Counted from the stretch's first letter, positions 34,681 to 42,926 are shown. The stretch: 64,000 bases of DNA from Pseudomonas asiatica (GCF_009932335.1 NZ_BLJF01000001.1:1984001-2048000); one strand, 5' to 3'. Notes: generated by a model from the letters alone, not told the origin. A program made the numbers and translations.

Positions 34681-35148
34681 TCACAACTGGCTGCGCTTGT
34701 GCCGCAACTGCTGCTTCAACACCTTCAACGGCGGTGCATAGAAGAACCCGAACGACACACTCCCCGTTCTCCCCTTCACCGCATGATGCAACCGGTGTGC
34801 GCGGTGCAGGCGCTTGAGGTAGCGGTTGACCGGCCGTGGCTTGCGTGGCCAATGCCGATGAAAGAACCCGTCGTGGGCCACGACATACAGCACGCCGTAC
34901 CCCGCCACGCCGCCACCCACCCACTGCAAGGGCGCAAAACCACCCTTGCCCAGGGCCACCAGCAGCGTGGCGATCAGCCCCAGGGCCACCAGGTACAGGT
35001 CATTGGTTTCGAGCATGCCCAGTTGCGGCTCATGGTGCGAGCGGTGCAGCCACCAGCCCCAGCCATGCATGATGTACTTGTGAGCCAGCGTGCCAACGCC
35101 CTCCATGGCCACCAGGGTGCCGAACAGTACGGCGAGATTGAACAGCAT
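34681..35148 (-). CDS. CrtZ-type beta-carotene hydroxylase family protein
   Basis: A 155-aa membrane protein with the His-rich di-iron motifs of the CrtZ family in order: HKYIMHG, HRSHHEPQLGMLETNDLY, HDGFFHRHWP and HRAHRLHHAVKG. About four membrane spans are present. Residues AHKYIMHGWGWWLHRSHHEP are strongly typical of carotenoid 3,3'-hydroxylase. No other crt gene (crtE, B, I, Y) is in the window, so the substrate in this strain is uncertain. The ATG at 35148 is preceded by only a weak ribosome-binding site. It is divergent from the GNAT gene. Confidence 0.87.
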   Translation of the reverse strand: MLFNLAVLFGTLVAMEGVGTLAHKYIMHGWGWWLHRSHHEPQLGMLETNDLYLVALGLIATLLVALGKGGFAPLQWVGGGVAGYGVLYVVAHDGFFHRHWPRKPRPVNRYLKRLHRAHRLHHAVKGRTGSVSFGFFYAPPLKVLKQQLRHKRSQL

Positions 35149-35314
35149 GGAACGGTCCGGGGGATGGCAAGGGAAGGCGCAAGGGTACCGATTGGCCGCG
35201 TTTTTTTCCATGCAGGCGTGACCGGTTGACGAAAGGTGTAAGCTCGGTGCGCTGCCATTGCAGCCGCAGGTGCTGGCGGCAGACCAGGACGTACAACTTG
35301 AAAAGGACTGATTG

Positions 35315-35824
35315 ATGCGCATCCGCCCTACCCTTGAGCGCGATATTCAATGGCTCCCGGACGTCGAGCGCTCGGCGGCCCAGGCTTTTGCCGCCCGGCC
35401 GGCGCTGGCATGGCTGGCGCAAGGAGATGTGATGGACTGCGGCGCCCATCAGGCATTTGTCAAAGCTGGCGGGAGCTGGGTGGCCGAGGGGCCGGATGGG
35501 CGCATTCTGGGGTTTGCCTGTGCCCGGCTCGAGGATCAGGCGCTGCATCTTCATGAAATTTCGGTGCGCCGGGAGGCCCAGGGGCAAGGTGTCGGGCGCA
35601 AGCTGCTGCAGCAGGTGGTCGTTGCGGCGCGCCATGCGGGCGCGCGGGAGCTGACCTTGACCACCTTTGCCGATGTGCCATGGAATGCGCCGTTCTATGC
35701 GCAGTTGGGGTTCGAGGTGATCGGTGAGGGGCTGCTGGATGCACGCTTGCAGCAGATTCTGGCCGATGAGCTTGCCCATGGGCTTGAGGGCCGCTGTGCG
35801 ATGCGCCTTGGCGTGGATAACTAG
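35315..35824 (+). CDS. GNAT family N-acetyltransferase
   Basis: A 169-aa acetyltransferase. The fold is marked by IRPTLERDIQWLPDVERSAA at the start, LHLHEISVRREAQGQGVGRK (motif A, acetyl-CoA pyrophosphate loop QGQGVG) and WNAPFYAQLGFEVIGEG near the C-terminus. ATG at 35315 has AAAAGGA 8 nt upstream. Substrate not determinable. Confidence 0.9.
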   Translation: MRIRPTLERDIQWLPDVERSAAQAFAARPALAWLAQGDVMDCGAHQAFVKAGGSWVAEGPDGRILGFACARLEDQALHLHEISVRREAQGQGVGRKLLQQVVVAARHAGARELTLTTFADVPWNAPFYAQLGFEVIGEGLLDARLQQILADELAHGLEGRCAMRLGVDN

Positions 35825-35846
35825 ACCCCGGGGCTGCTTTGCAGCC

Positions 35847-35930
35847 CATCGCCGGCAAGCCAGCTCCCACAGGTACAGCGACAGCCTAGAGATCAACGCT
35901 GTTCCCGTGGGAGCTGGCTTGCCGGCGATG
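35847..35930. repeat. Family D inverted repeat pair, copy D1
   Basis: Perfect 24-nt arms: CATCGCCGGCAAGCCAGCTC plus CCAC at 35847-35870 and the reverse complement at 35907-35930. It lies between two convergent genes (GNAT and the diguanylate cyclase). Confidence 0.85.
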
Positions 35931-35956
35931 AGGCCGGTACAGGCAACCAAGGGCGT

Positions 35957-37525
35957 TTATTCATCTACGCCCACCACTGCACGTTCTGCCAGGCAATACC
36001 CGTCCCGCCCCCGGCGCTTGGCCTGGTACAGCGCCGCATCCGCTGCCGCCATCAGGCGCTCGGCCGTACACCCCTCCCGCGCCAGGTCACCCACGGCAAT
36101 CCCCGCACTGCACGACACCCGGCCCAGTGGGCTACCTGCATGCTCCAGCATCTGACGCCGCAACAGCTGTTGCACTTCCTGCACCAGCAGCTCCGCCCCG
36201 CGGGCATCGGTATCGGGGAGCAGCAGTGTGAACTCCTCGCCCCCATAGCGCACAGCCAGGTCGGCCGGCCGCTTCAGTGCCTGCTGCAGCACCTCGGCAA
36301 AGCGCCGCAGGCACTGGTCGCCTGTTGGGTGCCCGTAACGGTCGTTGTAGGCCTTGAAGTAATCCAGGTCGAGCATCACCAGCGCCAGCGAGTAGCCCTG
36401 GCGTCGTGCCCGACGCAGCTCCGGCTCGAACACTGCGTCCAGCCGCCTGCGGTTACCCAGGCCGGTCAGGCTGTCGGTCAGTGCCAGGGCCTTGAGGGTC
36501 TGGTGTGCCTGGTGCAGCGCCCGCTCGATGACAATGCGCTCGCGTAACTGGCGCAACACCACACCACCAAACGCTGCCAGCCCCACCAGCAACAGCAGCA
36601 ACACTGCCACCGACTTGATCGCATCGTGCCGCCAGGGCGCGACGATCGATTCCCGCGACAAGCCGGCCTCCACCACCAACGGGTAGCTGGCCAACGCGCG
36701 ATAGCCATACAGCCGTGGCGTACCGTCCACCACGGCGACCGCCTCGGCCACCCCTTCGCTTGCATGCGGCAGGTGCTTGCGGAAGATCTCGCTGCTGCTA
36801 AGGCTGCGGCCAATCACCTGTTCGACGAACGGCCGCCGTACCAGGATAGTGCCGTCGCGCTTGGCCAGTACCAGCGCACCGCGTTCGTCGATCTTGAAGT
36901 CGCCGTAGTAGCGTACGAACCAGTCCACCTTGATGGTGCCCAGCAACACCCCGGCGAAGCTGCCATCGGCGTATTGCAGGCGCCGTGAAATGGGGATGAT
37001 CAGGTCGCCAGTAGAACGGCTGCGCACCACCGAGCCAATGTGAACCCCGCGGTCGGGATGCTCGCGGTGGTAGATGAAGTAGTCGCGGTCGGCATTGTTG
37101 GCATTGGGCGGGACTACCGCCTGGTCGGTAACGATCCAGCTGCCATCCGGGCCATACACGAACAACCCGTGCAACTGCGGCATGATGCTTTTCTGCTGGA
37201 CCAGCAAGGTATGCAGGCGCGGCCGGTCGATGTGCTCGAAGCCGTCGCCTTCCAGGCGCTCGGCCAGCGCCGCGGTAATTGCGTCGACCTGGCGGATGGC
37301 ATCTTCGGCATGCTGCGCCGTGGCCCGGGCCAGGTTGGAGACCATGTTCTCGGCATTGGTGAAGGCGTGCCGGTAGTCGCGCCAGATGCGCCAACCTTCC
37401 ACCACGACGAAGGCGAGCATCACCACCAGCATGAACGCGAGTACCAGGCGGAACAGCGCCACGGCCCGGCCCTCGCCGGTTATCGCGAAGAGCCCGTCCT
37501 CATCCTGTTTCCTGGCTGCGCACAT
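35957..37525 (-). CDS. Membrane diguanylate cyclase with dCache sensor
   Basis: A 522-aa protein with an N-terminal membrane span (about 25-48), a large periplasmic PDC/dCache sensor domain (about 50-300; YFIYHREHPDRGVHIG and RRLQYADGSFAGVLLGTI are typical), a second span (about 305-330), and a GGDEF domain with the active variant YGGEEF near residue 435. The inhibitory RxxD (RPAD) stands five residues before it, so product inhibition by cyclic-di-GMP is expected. It would make cyclic-di-GMP in response to an unknown periplasmic ligand. Start at 37525. Confidence 0.93.
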   Translation of the reverse strand: MCAARKQDEDGLFAITGEGRAVALFRLVLAFMLVVMLAFVVVEGWRIWRDYRHAFTNAENMVSNLARATAQHAEDAIRQVDAITAALAERLEGDGFEHIDRPRLHTLLVQQKSIMPQLHGLFVYGPDGSWIVTDQAVVPPNANNADRDYFIYHREHPDRGVHIGSVVRSRSTGDLIIPISRRLQYADGSFAGVLLGTIKVDWFVRYYGDFKIDERGALVLAKRDGTILVRRPFVEQVIGRSLSSSEIFRKHLPHASEGVAEAVAVVDGTPRLYGYRALASYPLVVEAGLSRESIVAPWRHDAIKSVAVLLLLLVGLAAFGGVVLRQLRERIVIERALHQAHQTLKALALTDSLTGLGNRRRLDAVFEPELRRARRQGYSLALVMLDLDYFKAYNDRYGHPTGDQCLRRFAEVLQQALKRPADLAVRYGGEEFTLLLPDTDARGAELLVQEVQQLLRRQMLEHAGSPLGRVSCSAGIAVGDLAREGCTAERLMAAADAALYQAKRRGRDGYCLAERAVVGVDE

Positions 37526-37677
37526 TGAAATCCCTAGCCTTACCGCGTTCGCCGCGTTTCACTATAGTTCAGCATCACCTGGGCGCAGCCAACCAGGAAA
37601 AAGATTAAACCTTTGCTCCCCATTCACCCTCAACCGTACGCGACACTGAGGTCGCGCCACGGTTTAAGGAGTGAAGC

Positions 37678-38178
37678 ATGAGCAGTCTCTTCATCAAGCG
37701 TGTCGGTTTTTCCATGGTGTTGGGCTTGGCATCGGTGCAGGCAATGGCGGCGAGTTCCGATGACTTCGTCGAAGCGGCCACCGAGGCCGGTATTGCCGAA
37801 GTGGTCACCGGCAAGCTGGCTCTGGAAAAAACTCAGAATGCCGAAATCAAGACCTTTGCCCAGCAGATGGTCAGCGACCACACCAAGGCCAATCAGAAAC
37901 TCGGCGACATCGCTCGCAAGCTCGACATCTCCGTACCCGATGAGGCGGCAATAACCGACAAGGTCAAGAAAATGATCCTGGAATGGCGAGAGGAGTCGTT
38001 TGACAAGTCTTACGTCAACAACCAGGTCGACGCTCACGAAAAGGCGGTGGAGTTGTTCAAGAAGGAAGCCGCATCTTCCGACAAGGCTGAATTGAAGGCC
38101 TTTGCCAGCGAAACCCTGCCCAAGCTCGAACAGCATCTGGAGCATGCCAAGGCGCTTCAGGCCAAACACGGCAAGTGA
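37678..38178 (+). CDS. DUF4142 periplasmic ferritin-like protein
   Basis: A 166-aa protein with a Sec signal peptide ending ASVQAMAA, followed by a helical DUF4142 domain: DDFVEAATEAGIAEVVTGKL, KTFAQQMVSDHTKANQKL and C-terminal LPKLEQHLEHAKALQ. The family has a ferritin-like four-helix fold and unknown function, and is often stress or stationary-phase associated in pseudomonads. ATG at 37678 with AAGGAG 7 nt upstream. The next small gene begins 8 bp after its stop. Confidence 0.9.
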   Translation: MSSLFIKRVGFSMVLGLASVQAMAASSDDFVEAATEAGIAEVVTGKLALEKTQNAEIKTFAQQMVSDHTKANQKLGDIARKLDISVPDEAAITDKVKKMILEWREESFDKSYVNNQVDAHEKAVELFKKEAASSDKAELKAFASETLPKLEQHLEHAKALQAKHGK

Positions 38179-38186
38179 GGCCCGCC

Positions 38187-38438
38187 ATGAGTAACGATGC
38201 ATTGAAAGCCGAAGTGCTGACTCGCCTGTTGCACGCTCACCCCCAAGGGCTGGGCAAGGAAGTGCTGGACAACTACCGGGGCGAGAAAGCCGTGGCCGGC
38301 ATGCTCAAGACGCTGCAGGAGGCCGGTTTGATCCAGGATGGCAGCGTGGCGGTGAGCAGCGACCACCAGATCAGCGTGAACTACCCCATCAAGCTATCGG
38401 CGGCAGGTGTGGAGGCAGCCAGACAAGCCGAAGGCTGA
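38187..38438 (+). CDS. Small hypothetical protein, winged-helix-like
   Basis: An 83-aa soluble protein (MSNDALKAEVLTRLLHAHPQ...). The pattern helix, helix, then a short beta-hairpin (DGSVAVSSDHQISVNYPIKL) suggests a winged-helix DNA-binding fold, but I have no family match. ATG at 38187 is 8 bp after the DUF4142 stop, so the pair are co-transcribed. Confidence 0.75.
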   Translation: MSNDALKAEVLTRLLHAHPQGLGKEVLDNYRGEKAVAGMLKTLQEAGLIQDGSVAVSSDHQISVNYPIKLSAAGVEAARQAEG

Positions 38439-38497
38439 GCGCGCCCTCCCGCCCAACCTTGTCGCACAGGGAACAAGGTTCGAAAGCGTGTCACATT

Positions 38498-38602
38498 CCC
38501 TGTGGGAGCGGGCGTGCCCGCGAAGGGCCCAACGCGTTGTAGGCACCGGCTCCGCCGGTGTTCGCGGCGGTTCGACGCCTCGAAACGCCCGCTCCCACAG
38601 GG
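38498..38602. repeat. Family C REP pair, copy C3
   Basis: Left arm CCCTGTGGGAGCGGGCGTGC (38498 onward), right arm ending GCCCGCTCCCACAGGG at 38602; between them CACCGGCTCCGCCGGTG hairpin. It lies between convergent genes (hypothetical 38187-38438 and the KfrA-like gene). Confidence 0.8.
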
Positions 38603-38613
38603 CCTTTTCGCAG

Positions 38614-39606
38614 TTACTGCGCCGCGTTGGCGGCAGACAACTGCGACTGACACTGGTGCAGCGCTTCGTCTCGTGCCTTGAGTTGCTCTTCAAGCTGCCG
38701 CAACTGGCGAGCCTGTTCCGTGCACAAGTCGCGCCTGGCCTCCAGGTTCTGTGCCTGCACATCCAGCTGCCGACGCATTTCCTCGCTTGCACCCTGCGCC
38801 TGGGCCAGGATCGTGCGCAAGCCCTGGATCTGCGCATCACGCTGCTCCAGCAATTCGTCCTGCGCCCTGCAGGCGCTGGCGGCCTGGCGATGCTCACCCA
38901 GCAAGCGCTCGTTGTCGCGGTGCAGGCGGGTCAGCTCGTCCTGCTTGACGATCATGCCTTGCTGCAGTTGTCGCAACTCCACCTGCAACTGTTGCAGCTG
39001 CGCTTCGTGGCGGCGCTGCTCCTGTTCACGCTGTTCGCGGCTGGCGTTGCGATAGTGTTCCAGCGCATCGCGTGCATGACGGTGCTTGTCTTCCAGTGAT
39101 TTTACCTGCTCCTCCTTGTCGGCCAGGCGCACCTGCAGCTCGCCCAGCGACTGGTTGAGGCTGGCACTGCGCAGCTGTTCGGCCTGCAGGGTGCTTTGGG
39201 TGGAAAGCAGTTTTTCCGATTCGGCGGCCAGTGCGGCCACATCGATCTGTTGCTGTTGGTGCGCCGCAGCCAGTGCCTGTTGGGCAATGGCCAGTTGTGC
39301 CTCCAGCTGTTCGCGCTGTCGAGTGAAGGCGCTTTCGGCCTGCTCGATCTTCAGGTCGGCCTCGTCCTGCAGCTGGGTTGCCAGTTGCCCGACCATTCGG
39401 CTCAGCACGTCACTCAGCGCAATGCCGCCCTCGGAAGCCACGGGTTGCTGGCCGTTCAACTCTTTCAGGTAGCGGTGAATCGTGGTCTTGGAGCCGGTGT
39501 TGCCCAGCTCGATACGTATCGCATCGATGCTGGGGTTCTCGCCCCGGGCAATCAGCGCCTGACGTGCCTGCTGCACTACAACCTTGTTTATACCGCCCCG
39601 GGCCAT
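38614..39606 (-). CDS. Chromosomal KfrA-like DNA-binding coiled-coil protein
   Basis: A 330-aa protein. The N-terminal ~55 residues are a KfrA-type helix-turn-helix domain (MARGGINKVVVQQARQALIA, IRIELGNTGSKTTIHRYLKE). The remaining ~270 residues form an almost uninterrupted coiled coil rich in Gln, Glu, Arg and Leu, as in plasmid KfrA, a segregation-accessory and autoregulatory protein. Relatives on pseudomonad chromosomes and transposons are also labelled cointegrate resolution protein T. There are no partition or replication genes nearby, so this is a chromosomal stand-alone copy. Start at 39606; a 12-bp palindrome lies 36 bp upstream. Confidence 0.87.
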   Translation of the reverse strand: MARGGINKVVVQQARQALIARGENPSIDAIRIELGNTGSKTTIHRYLKELNGQQPVASEGGIALSDVLSRMVGQLATQLQDEADLKIEQAESAFTRQREQLEAQLAIAQQALAAAHQQQQIDVAALAAESEKLLSTQSTLQAEQLRSASLNQSLGELQVRLADKEEQVKSLEDKHRHARDALEHYRNASREQREQEQRRHEAQLQQLQVELRQLQQGMIVKQDELTRLHRDNERLLGEHRQAASACRAQDELLEQRDAQIQGLRTILAQAQGASEEMRRQLDVQAQNLEARRDLCTEQARQLRQLEEQLKARDEALHQCQSQLSAANAAQ

Positions 39607-39641
39607 GCTTGCTCCTACGATTTTGTACCGTGTTATGTACC

Positions 39642-39653
39642 ATGTAATTACAT
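39642..39653. promoter_or_regulatory. Palindromic operator candidate upstream of the KfrA-like gene
   Basis: ATGTAATTACAT is a perfect 12-bp palindrome in otherwise GC-rich DNA, within an AT-rich stretch (39621-39665) that also contains GTTATGTACC, a further ATGTA half-site. It is placed where the promoter of the minus-strand gene should be, so autoregulation by the KfrA-like protein is likely, as known for plasmid KfrA. Inference from position. Confidence 0.55.
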
Positions 39654-39777
39654 ACCGATTATGAATACAAGCAGTTGCCCGTGCAAACATTTCCTATGGT
39701 GGAATAATCACGGCTTATCGCATGTTAATGGTTCCTGGGAGCTGTGCGCGGGGATAAACCAGTACGCCAGACAGCAA

Positions 39778-39811
39778 AGCGCCCCGCTCGGCTTCAAGCC
39801 GGCGGGGCGCT
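39778..39811 (-). terminator. Strong hairpin after codA
   Basis: AGCGCCCCGC (39778-39787) pairs perfectly with GCGGGGCGCT (39802-39811), and the loop contains a second stem (CGGCT / AGCCG), making a near-continuous 15-bp hairpin 23 bp after the codA stop. On the minus strand it is followed by only TTTGCTG, a short U tract, so termination may be partial. Confidence 0.65.
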
Positions 39812-39834
39812 GCAGAATGCTGAAGCAGGGAGCG

Positions 39835-41076
39835 TCAGCTGTAGTGTTCAACCCTGGCAGGTGTTCTACGCATGAGCACCTTGCCGTTGCGTACCGACAC
39901 CAGCGCATGCCCCTGGCTGCGCACCATTTCGTAATCGTCCGGCGCAGACAGCAGCAACAGGTTGGCCGGCCGCCCCACTTCGATGCCGTAACGCTCGCCC
40001 AGGTTCAGGGTGCGGGCGCTGTTGTCGGTGATCAGGTCCAGGCAGCGCTGCAGGTCTTCGTAGCCAAGCATGTGGCAGATGTGCAGGCCGGCCTCGAGAA
40101 TACGCAGGATGTTGCCATTGCCCAGCGGGTACCAAGGGTCGACGATGGAATCCTGGCCAAAGCACACGTTCATCCCGGCCCGGTCGAGTTCGGCCACGCG
40201 GGTGACGCCGCGGCGTTTCGGGTAGTTGTCGAAACGCCCTTGCAGGTGAATGCTCTCGGTCGGGCAAGATACGAAATTGATACCCGACTGCTTGAGCAGG
40301 CGGAACAGCTTGTAGCAGTAGGCATTGTCGTACGAGCCCATGGCCACGGTATGGCTGGCTGTCACCCGGGCGCCCATGTCGCGCACCCGCGCCTCCTCGG
40401 CCAGCACTTCGAGAAAGCGCGACTGCGGGTCGTCGGTCTCGTCGCAATGCACATCCACCAGGCAGCCGGTACGTTCGGCCAGGTCCATCAGGAACTTGAC
40501 CGAAGACACGCCCTGGTCGCGGGTGTTCTCGAAGTGTGGAATGCCGCCGACCACGTCGGCACCGATGGCCACCGCTTCGGTCATCAGCGCCCGGCCGTTG
40601 GCGTACGACTCGATACCCTCCTGGGGGAAGGCGACGATCTGCAGGTCGAGCAGGTGGCGCACTTCGTCACGCACTTCGACCATGGCCTTTAGCGCAGTCA
40701 GGGTGGGGTCGGTGACATCGACATGGGTACGCACATGCTGGATGCCATGATCCACCAGCATGCCGATGGTCTTCTTTGCGCGGTTCTTGATGTCGTCGTG
40801 GGTGGTGATTGCCTTGCGCTCGGCCCAGCGCTCGATGCCTTCGAACAGGGTCCCGCTCATGTTCCACTGCGGCTCGCCGGCGGTCAGCGTGGCGTCCAGG
40901 TGGATGTGCGGTTCGATAAAGGGCGCCACCACCAGGTTCTGCCCGGCATCCAGGTCATCGGCAGCGCGCGCCGCCACCCCTTCGGCCTGGGGCACGATGG
41001 CGGCGATGCGTTCGCCGCTGAGTTCGATGCGGAACAGGCCAGGCTTGCCGCGCAGGCGTGCGTTGATGATGTTCAT
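39835..41076 (-). CDS. codA: Cytosine deaminase (amidohydrolase)
   Basis: A 413-aa metal-dependent deaminase of the CodA family: PFIEPHIHLDATLTAG (HxH metal site), VDVHCDETDDPQSRF (His and Glu), ASHTVAMGSYDN (His) and GQDSIVDPWYPLGNGN (Asp). Cytosine to uracil is the family reaction, and some relatives act on isoguanine or modified pyrimidines. It starts at 41076 after AGGGAGAAG. Upstream, 178 bp away, are two TenA genes preceded by a TPP riboswitch, so a thiamin-pyrimidine link is possible. A D-type repeat separates them. Confidence 0.92.
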   Translation of the reverse strand: MNIINARLRGKPGLFRIELSGERIAAIVPQAEGVAARAADDLDAGQNLVVAPFIEPHIHLDATLTAGEPQWNMSGTLFEGIERWAERKAITTHDDIKNRAKKTIGMLVDHGIQHVRTHVDVTDPTLTALKAMVEVRDEVRHLLDLQIVAFPQEGIESYANGRALMTEAVAIGADVVGGIPHFENTRDQGVSSVKFLMDLAERTGCLVDVHCDETDDPQSRFLEVLAEEARVRDMGARVTASHTVAMGSYDNAYCYKLFRLLKQSGINFVSCPTESIHLQGRFDNYPKRRGVTRVAELDRAGMNVCFGQDSIVDPWYPLGNGNILRILEAGLHICHMLGYEDLQRCLDLITDNSARTLNLGERYGIEVGRPANLLLLSAPDDYEMVRSQGHALVSVRNGKVLMRRTPARVEHYS

Positions 41077-41153
41077 GATGCTTCTCCCTGGGCTTTGCGG
41101 GTGGCCCTACCAGCATAGTGGCCCAAGCCTTGTGGTATTTGCTACTGGCCCAA

Positions 41154-41232
41154 TCGCCGGCAAGCCAGCTCCCACAGGTAAACCACAGCCCTGAAGTCTG
41201 TGCAGTACCTGTGGGAGCTGGCTTGCCGGCGA
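41154..41232. repeat. Family D inverted repeat pair, copy D2
   Basis: Perfect 27-nt arms at 41154-41180 (TCGCCGGCAAGCCAGCTCCC core) and 41206-41232. It separates the tenA gene from codA, both on the minus strand, so it may act as a transcript-processing or attenuating hairpin between them. Confidence 0.85.
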
Positions 41233-41254
41233 TAGGGCCGGCGCAGGCAGCAAA

Positions 41255-41917
41255 TCAGGCTCCGTCCAACCCCATCTGCCAGAAGTCCGCCTCCAGGCTG
41301 GACGCCTGGCCGAAAATTCCCGCCAGCTCGGCAAACCGTTGCTCGGTCATGCTCCGCGCTGCCAGCTCGTCCAGATGCTTGCGCGCCGCTGTGGCGACAC
41401 CCTGGTAGCCCTCGCCGGCATACTCGGCGATCCACTCGCGGTACGGGTGATTGCTCAGATCGCCAATCCGCTCGGACAACGCCCGGCCAATCTCGGCATA
41501 ACCGATCACGCAAGGCGCCAGCGCCACATGCAACTCCAGCAGGTCACCCGCGGCACCGCAGTCCAGCACATAGCGGGTATAGGCAACCGTGGCCTGGTGT
41601 TCGGGCGCGGCCTCGATATCAGCCTGGGTCAGGCCCCAGCGCGCGCACAGGCGCAAGTGCAGCTCGGTTTCATCCAGAATCGCCGCCAGCCCGGCCTGCG
41701 CGGCGCGGATGTCGGCCGGTCGACGGCTCTTGTAGGCAGCCAGTGCCCAGGCGCGGGCGAACTGGATGAGGAACAGGTAATCCTGTACCAGGTAGGTGCG
41801 GAAGGCGGCTTCGCTCAACGTACCCTCGCCCATCTGGCGCACGAATTCGTGGTCGACGTAGCTGTTCCACTGCGGCGTGGCGGCAGCCTTGAGGCGGTCG
41901 AAGATATCCATGCTCAT
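41255..41917 (-). CDS. tenA: Thiaminase II / aminopyrimidine aminohydrolase, Cys type
   Basis: A 220-aa TenA: helical, with a conserved Asp in YLVQDYLFLIQFARAWALAA, the catalytic Cys in HVALAPCVIGYAEIG (near residue 137) and a C-terminal Glu in QASSLEADFWQMGL. It hydrolyses 4-amino-5-aminomethyl-2-methylpyrimidine to HMP, salvaging degraded thiamin. Its ATG overlaps the stop of the second TenA by 4 nt (ATGA). TPP riboswitch upstream of the pair controls both. Confidence 0.93.
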   Translation of the reverse strand: MSMDIFDRLKAAATPQWNSYVDHEFVRQMGEGTLSEAAFRTYLVQDYLFLIQFARAWALAAYKSRRPADIRAAQAGLAAILDETELHLRLCARWGLTQADIEAAPEHQATVAYTRYVLDCGAAGDLLELHVALAPCVIGYAEIGRALSERIGDLSNHPYREWIAEYAGEGYQGVATAARKHLDELAARSMTEQRFAELAGIFGQASSLEADFWQMGLDGA

Positions 41918-42561
41918 TTATCCTCCGGGTAGACAGCATCGAAGAAGGCCAGCTCCAGCGCCACGGTGCGCTGGTAGAAGTCACCCGCCAGCACGGCGTC
42001 CTGCGGGCCGACGCGGTCGAGTTCGGCTTGCAGGAAGGCAACGAAGTCCTGGAATGCCGGGTTGTCGTGCAGGGTGATCCATTCAGCGTGGACGAAGTTG
42101 TCCGGCATCGGCTTTGGCGCCTTCAACGCCCAGTCCAGGTACAGGCCTTCGGCGACGTTGAGCACCGCCAGCGCGGCCGCATAGGACCGGGTGGCCGCCG
42201 CTTCGCGCATGATCGCCTTGAAGCCTGCGGTCGGGACGGTGTCGGCTGGTTCGCTGCGTTGTGCGGCGCTTACCCCCAAGGCCTCGAAGGCGCGCAGGAA
42301 GTAAGTGTTCTCGTCACTGGAGATCATCCCGGCAAAGCGCCCGAAGCGCAGGCGCGCCTCGAAGGTGTCGGCGGTGGCGATGGCCGCGCCCAGCAGGGTC
42401 AGGAAGCTGTCAAGGAAGCGGTGGTCCTGCACCAGGTAGTCGACCATGATCGGGTCCGGCAGGCTGCCGTCGCACAATTGGGTGACGAAGCGGTGGCCAA
42501 CGGCCGCCGACCAGGTCGGCTCGCTGCGGCGGCGCAGGGACTGGCTGAAGCGTTCGGTCAT
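41914..42561 (-). CDS. TenA-family protein lacking the catalytic Cys (TenA_E type)
   Basis: A 215-aa TenA homologue. It keeps the Asp in VDYLVQDHRFLDSFLTLLGA, but where the catalytic Cys should be it has AVLNVAEGLYLDWA, with Glu nearby, as in the TenA_E subclass. Plant TenA_E proteins are reported to act on N-formyl aminopyrimidine (and aminopyrimidine). Start at 42561; an earlier in-frame start lies inside the riboswitch and is rejected. The riboswitch is about 94 bp upstream. With TenA_C next to it, the pair could carry out consecutive salvage steps. Confidence 0.88.
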   Translation of the reverse strand: MTERFSQSLRRRSEPTWSAAVGHRFVTQLCDGSLPDPIMVDYLVQDHRFLDSFLTLLGAAIATADTFEARLRFGRFAGMISSDENTYFLRAFEALGVSAAQRSEPADTVPTAGFKAIMREAAATRSYAAALAVLNVAEGLYLDWALKAPKPMPDNFVHAEWITLHDNPAFQDFVAFLQAELDRVGPQDAVLAGDFYQRTVALELAFFDAVYPEDK

Positions 42562-42654
42562 GTTGCTGTCCTTGATGGGGGTGACAGCGAGACCGCGGTG
42601 ATTGGCATGGACGGGCCTCGCAGTGAGGCCGGCAAAAAGGCAGGTTTCAAAGTC

Positions 42655-42750
42655 CCATCCCTTCGCCGGCATGATCCGGATCAGGTTCGAAGGGTCACCG
42701 CGCTACAGCATCCAGCGGTTTCTCAGCCCGTTGCCGGGCTCCCCTTGGTG
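42655..42750 (-). promoter_or_regulatory. TPP riboswitch (THI element)
   Basis: Read on the minus strand it has the TPP consensus elements: GGGGAGCCCGGC, a CTGAGA box (GGGCTGAGAAACCGCTGGAT), ACCC followed by GAACCTGATCCGGATCAT, and GGCGAAGGGATGGG. It lies upstream of the two TenA genes and would lower their expression when thiamin pyrophosphate is high, through an unidentified expression platform in 42562-42654. Confidence 0.95.
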
Positions 42751-42796
42751 GCGCTCAGGTATACCCCAGGGCGCCGCGGCTGTCACCACCCAATCT

Positions 42797-42836
42797 GTGG
42801 GCAATGGGTGACCCACTAATGGGGCTCTCACCCATT
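42797..42836 (+). promoter_or_regulatory. Inverted-repeat upstream activating site candidate
   Basis: AATGGGTGA (42803-42811) and TCACCCATT (42828-42836) are perfect 9-bp inverted repeats 16 bp apart; GTGGG/CCCAC repeats overlap the left half. The site is centred about 93 bp upstream of the sigma-54 -24 element, a usual place for an NtrC-type enhancer-binding protein. Function is inferred from position and symmetry. Confidence 0.6.
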
Positions 42837-42910
42837 TTTGACGCCGTGGCATTTAGCGCGCATCAGGCGCCACAAGGATTTGTTTAGAAACATATTCCTC
42901 GTATTTGGGT

Positions 42911-42926
42911 TGGCACACCCATTGCT
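42911..42926 (+). promoter_or_regulatory. Sigma-54 (-24/-12) promoter
   Basis: TGGCACACCCATTGCT preserves the sigma-54 consensus TGGCAC-N5-TTGCW with the exact GG-N10-GC spacing (GG 42912-42913, GC 42924-42925). Predicted start near 42937, giving a 43-nt leader to ATG 42980 (16 nt to the alternative at 42953). Confidence 0.8.

Noticed and set aside
42562..42672. Longer N-terminus for the TenA_E-type protein
   Set aside because: It would begin inside the TPP riboswitch; the ATG at 42561 gives the family-typical start.
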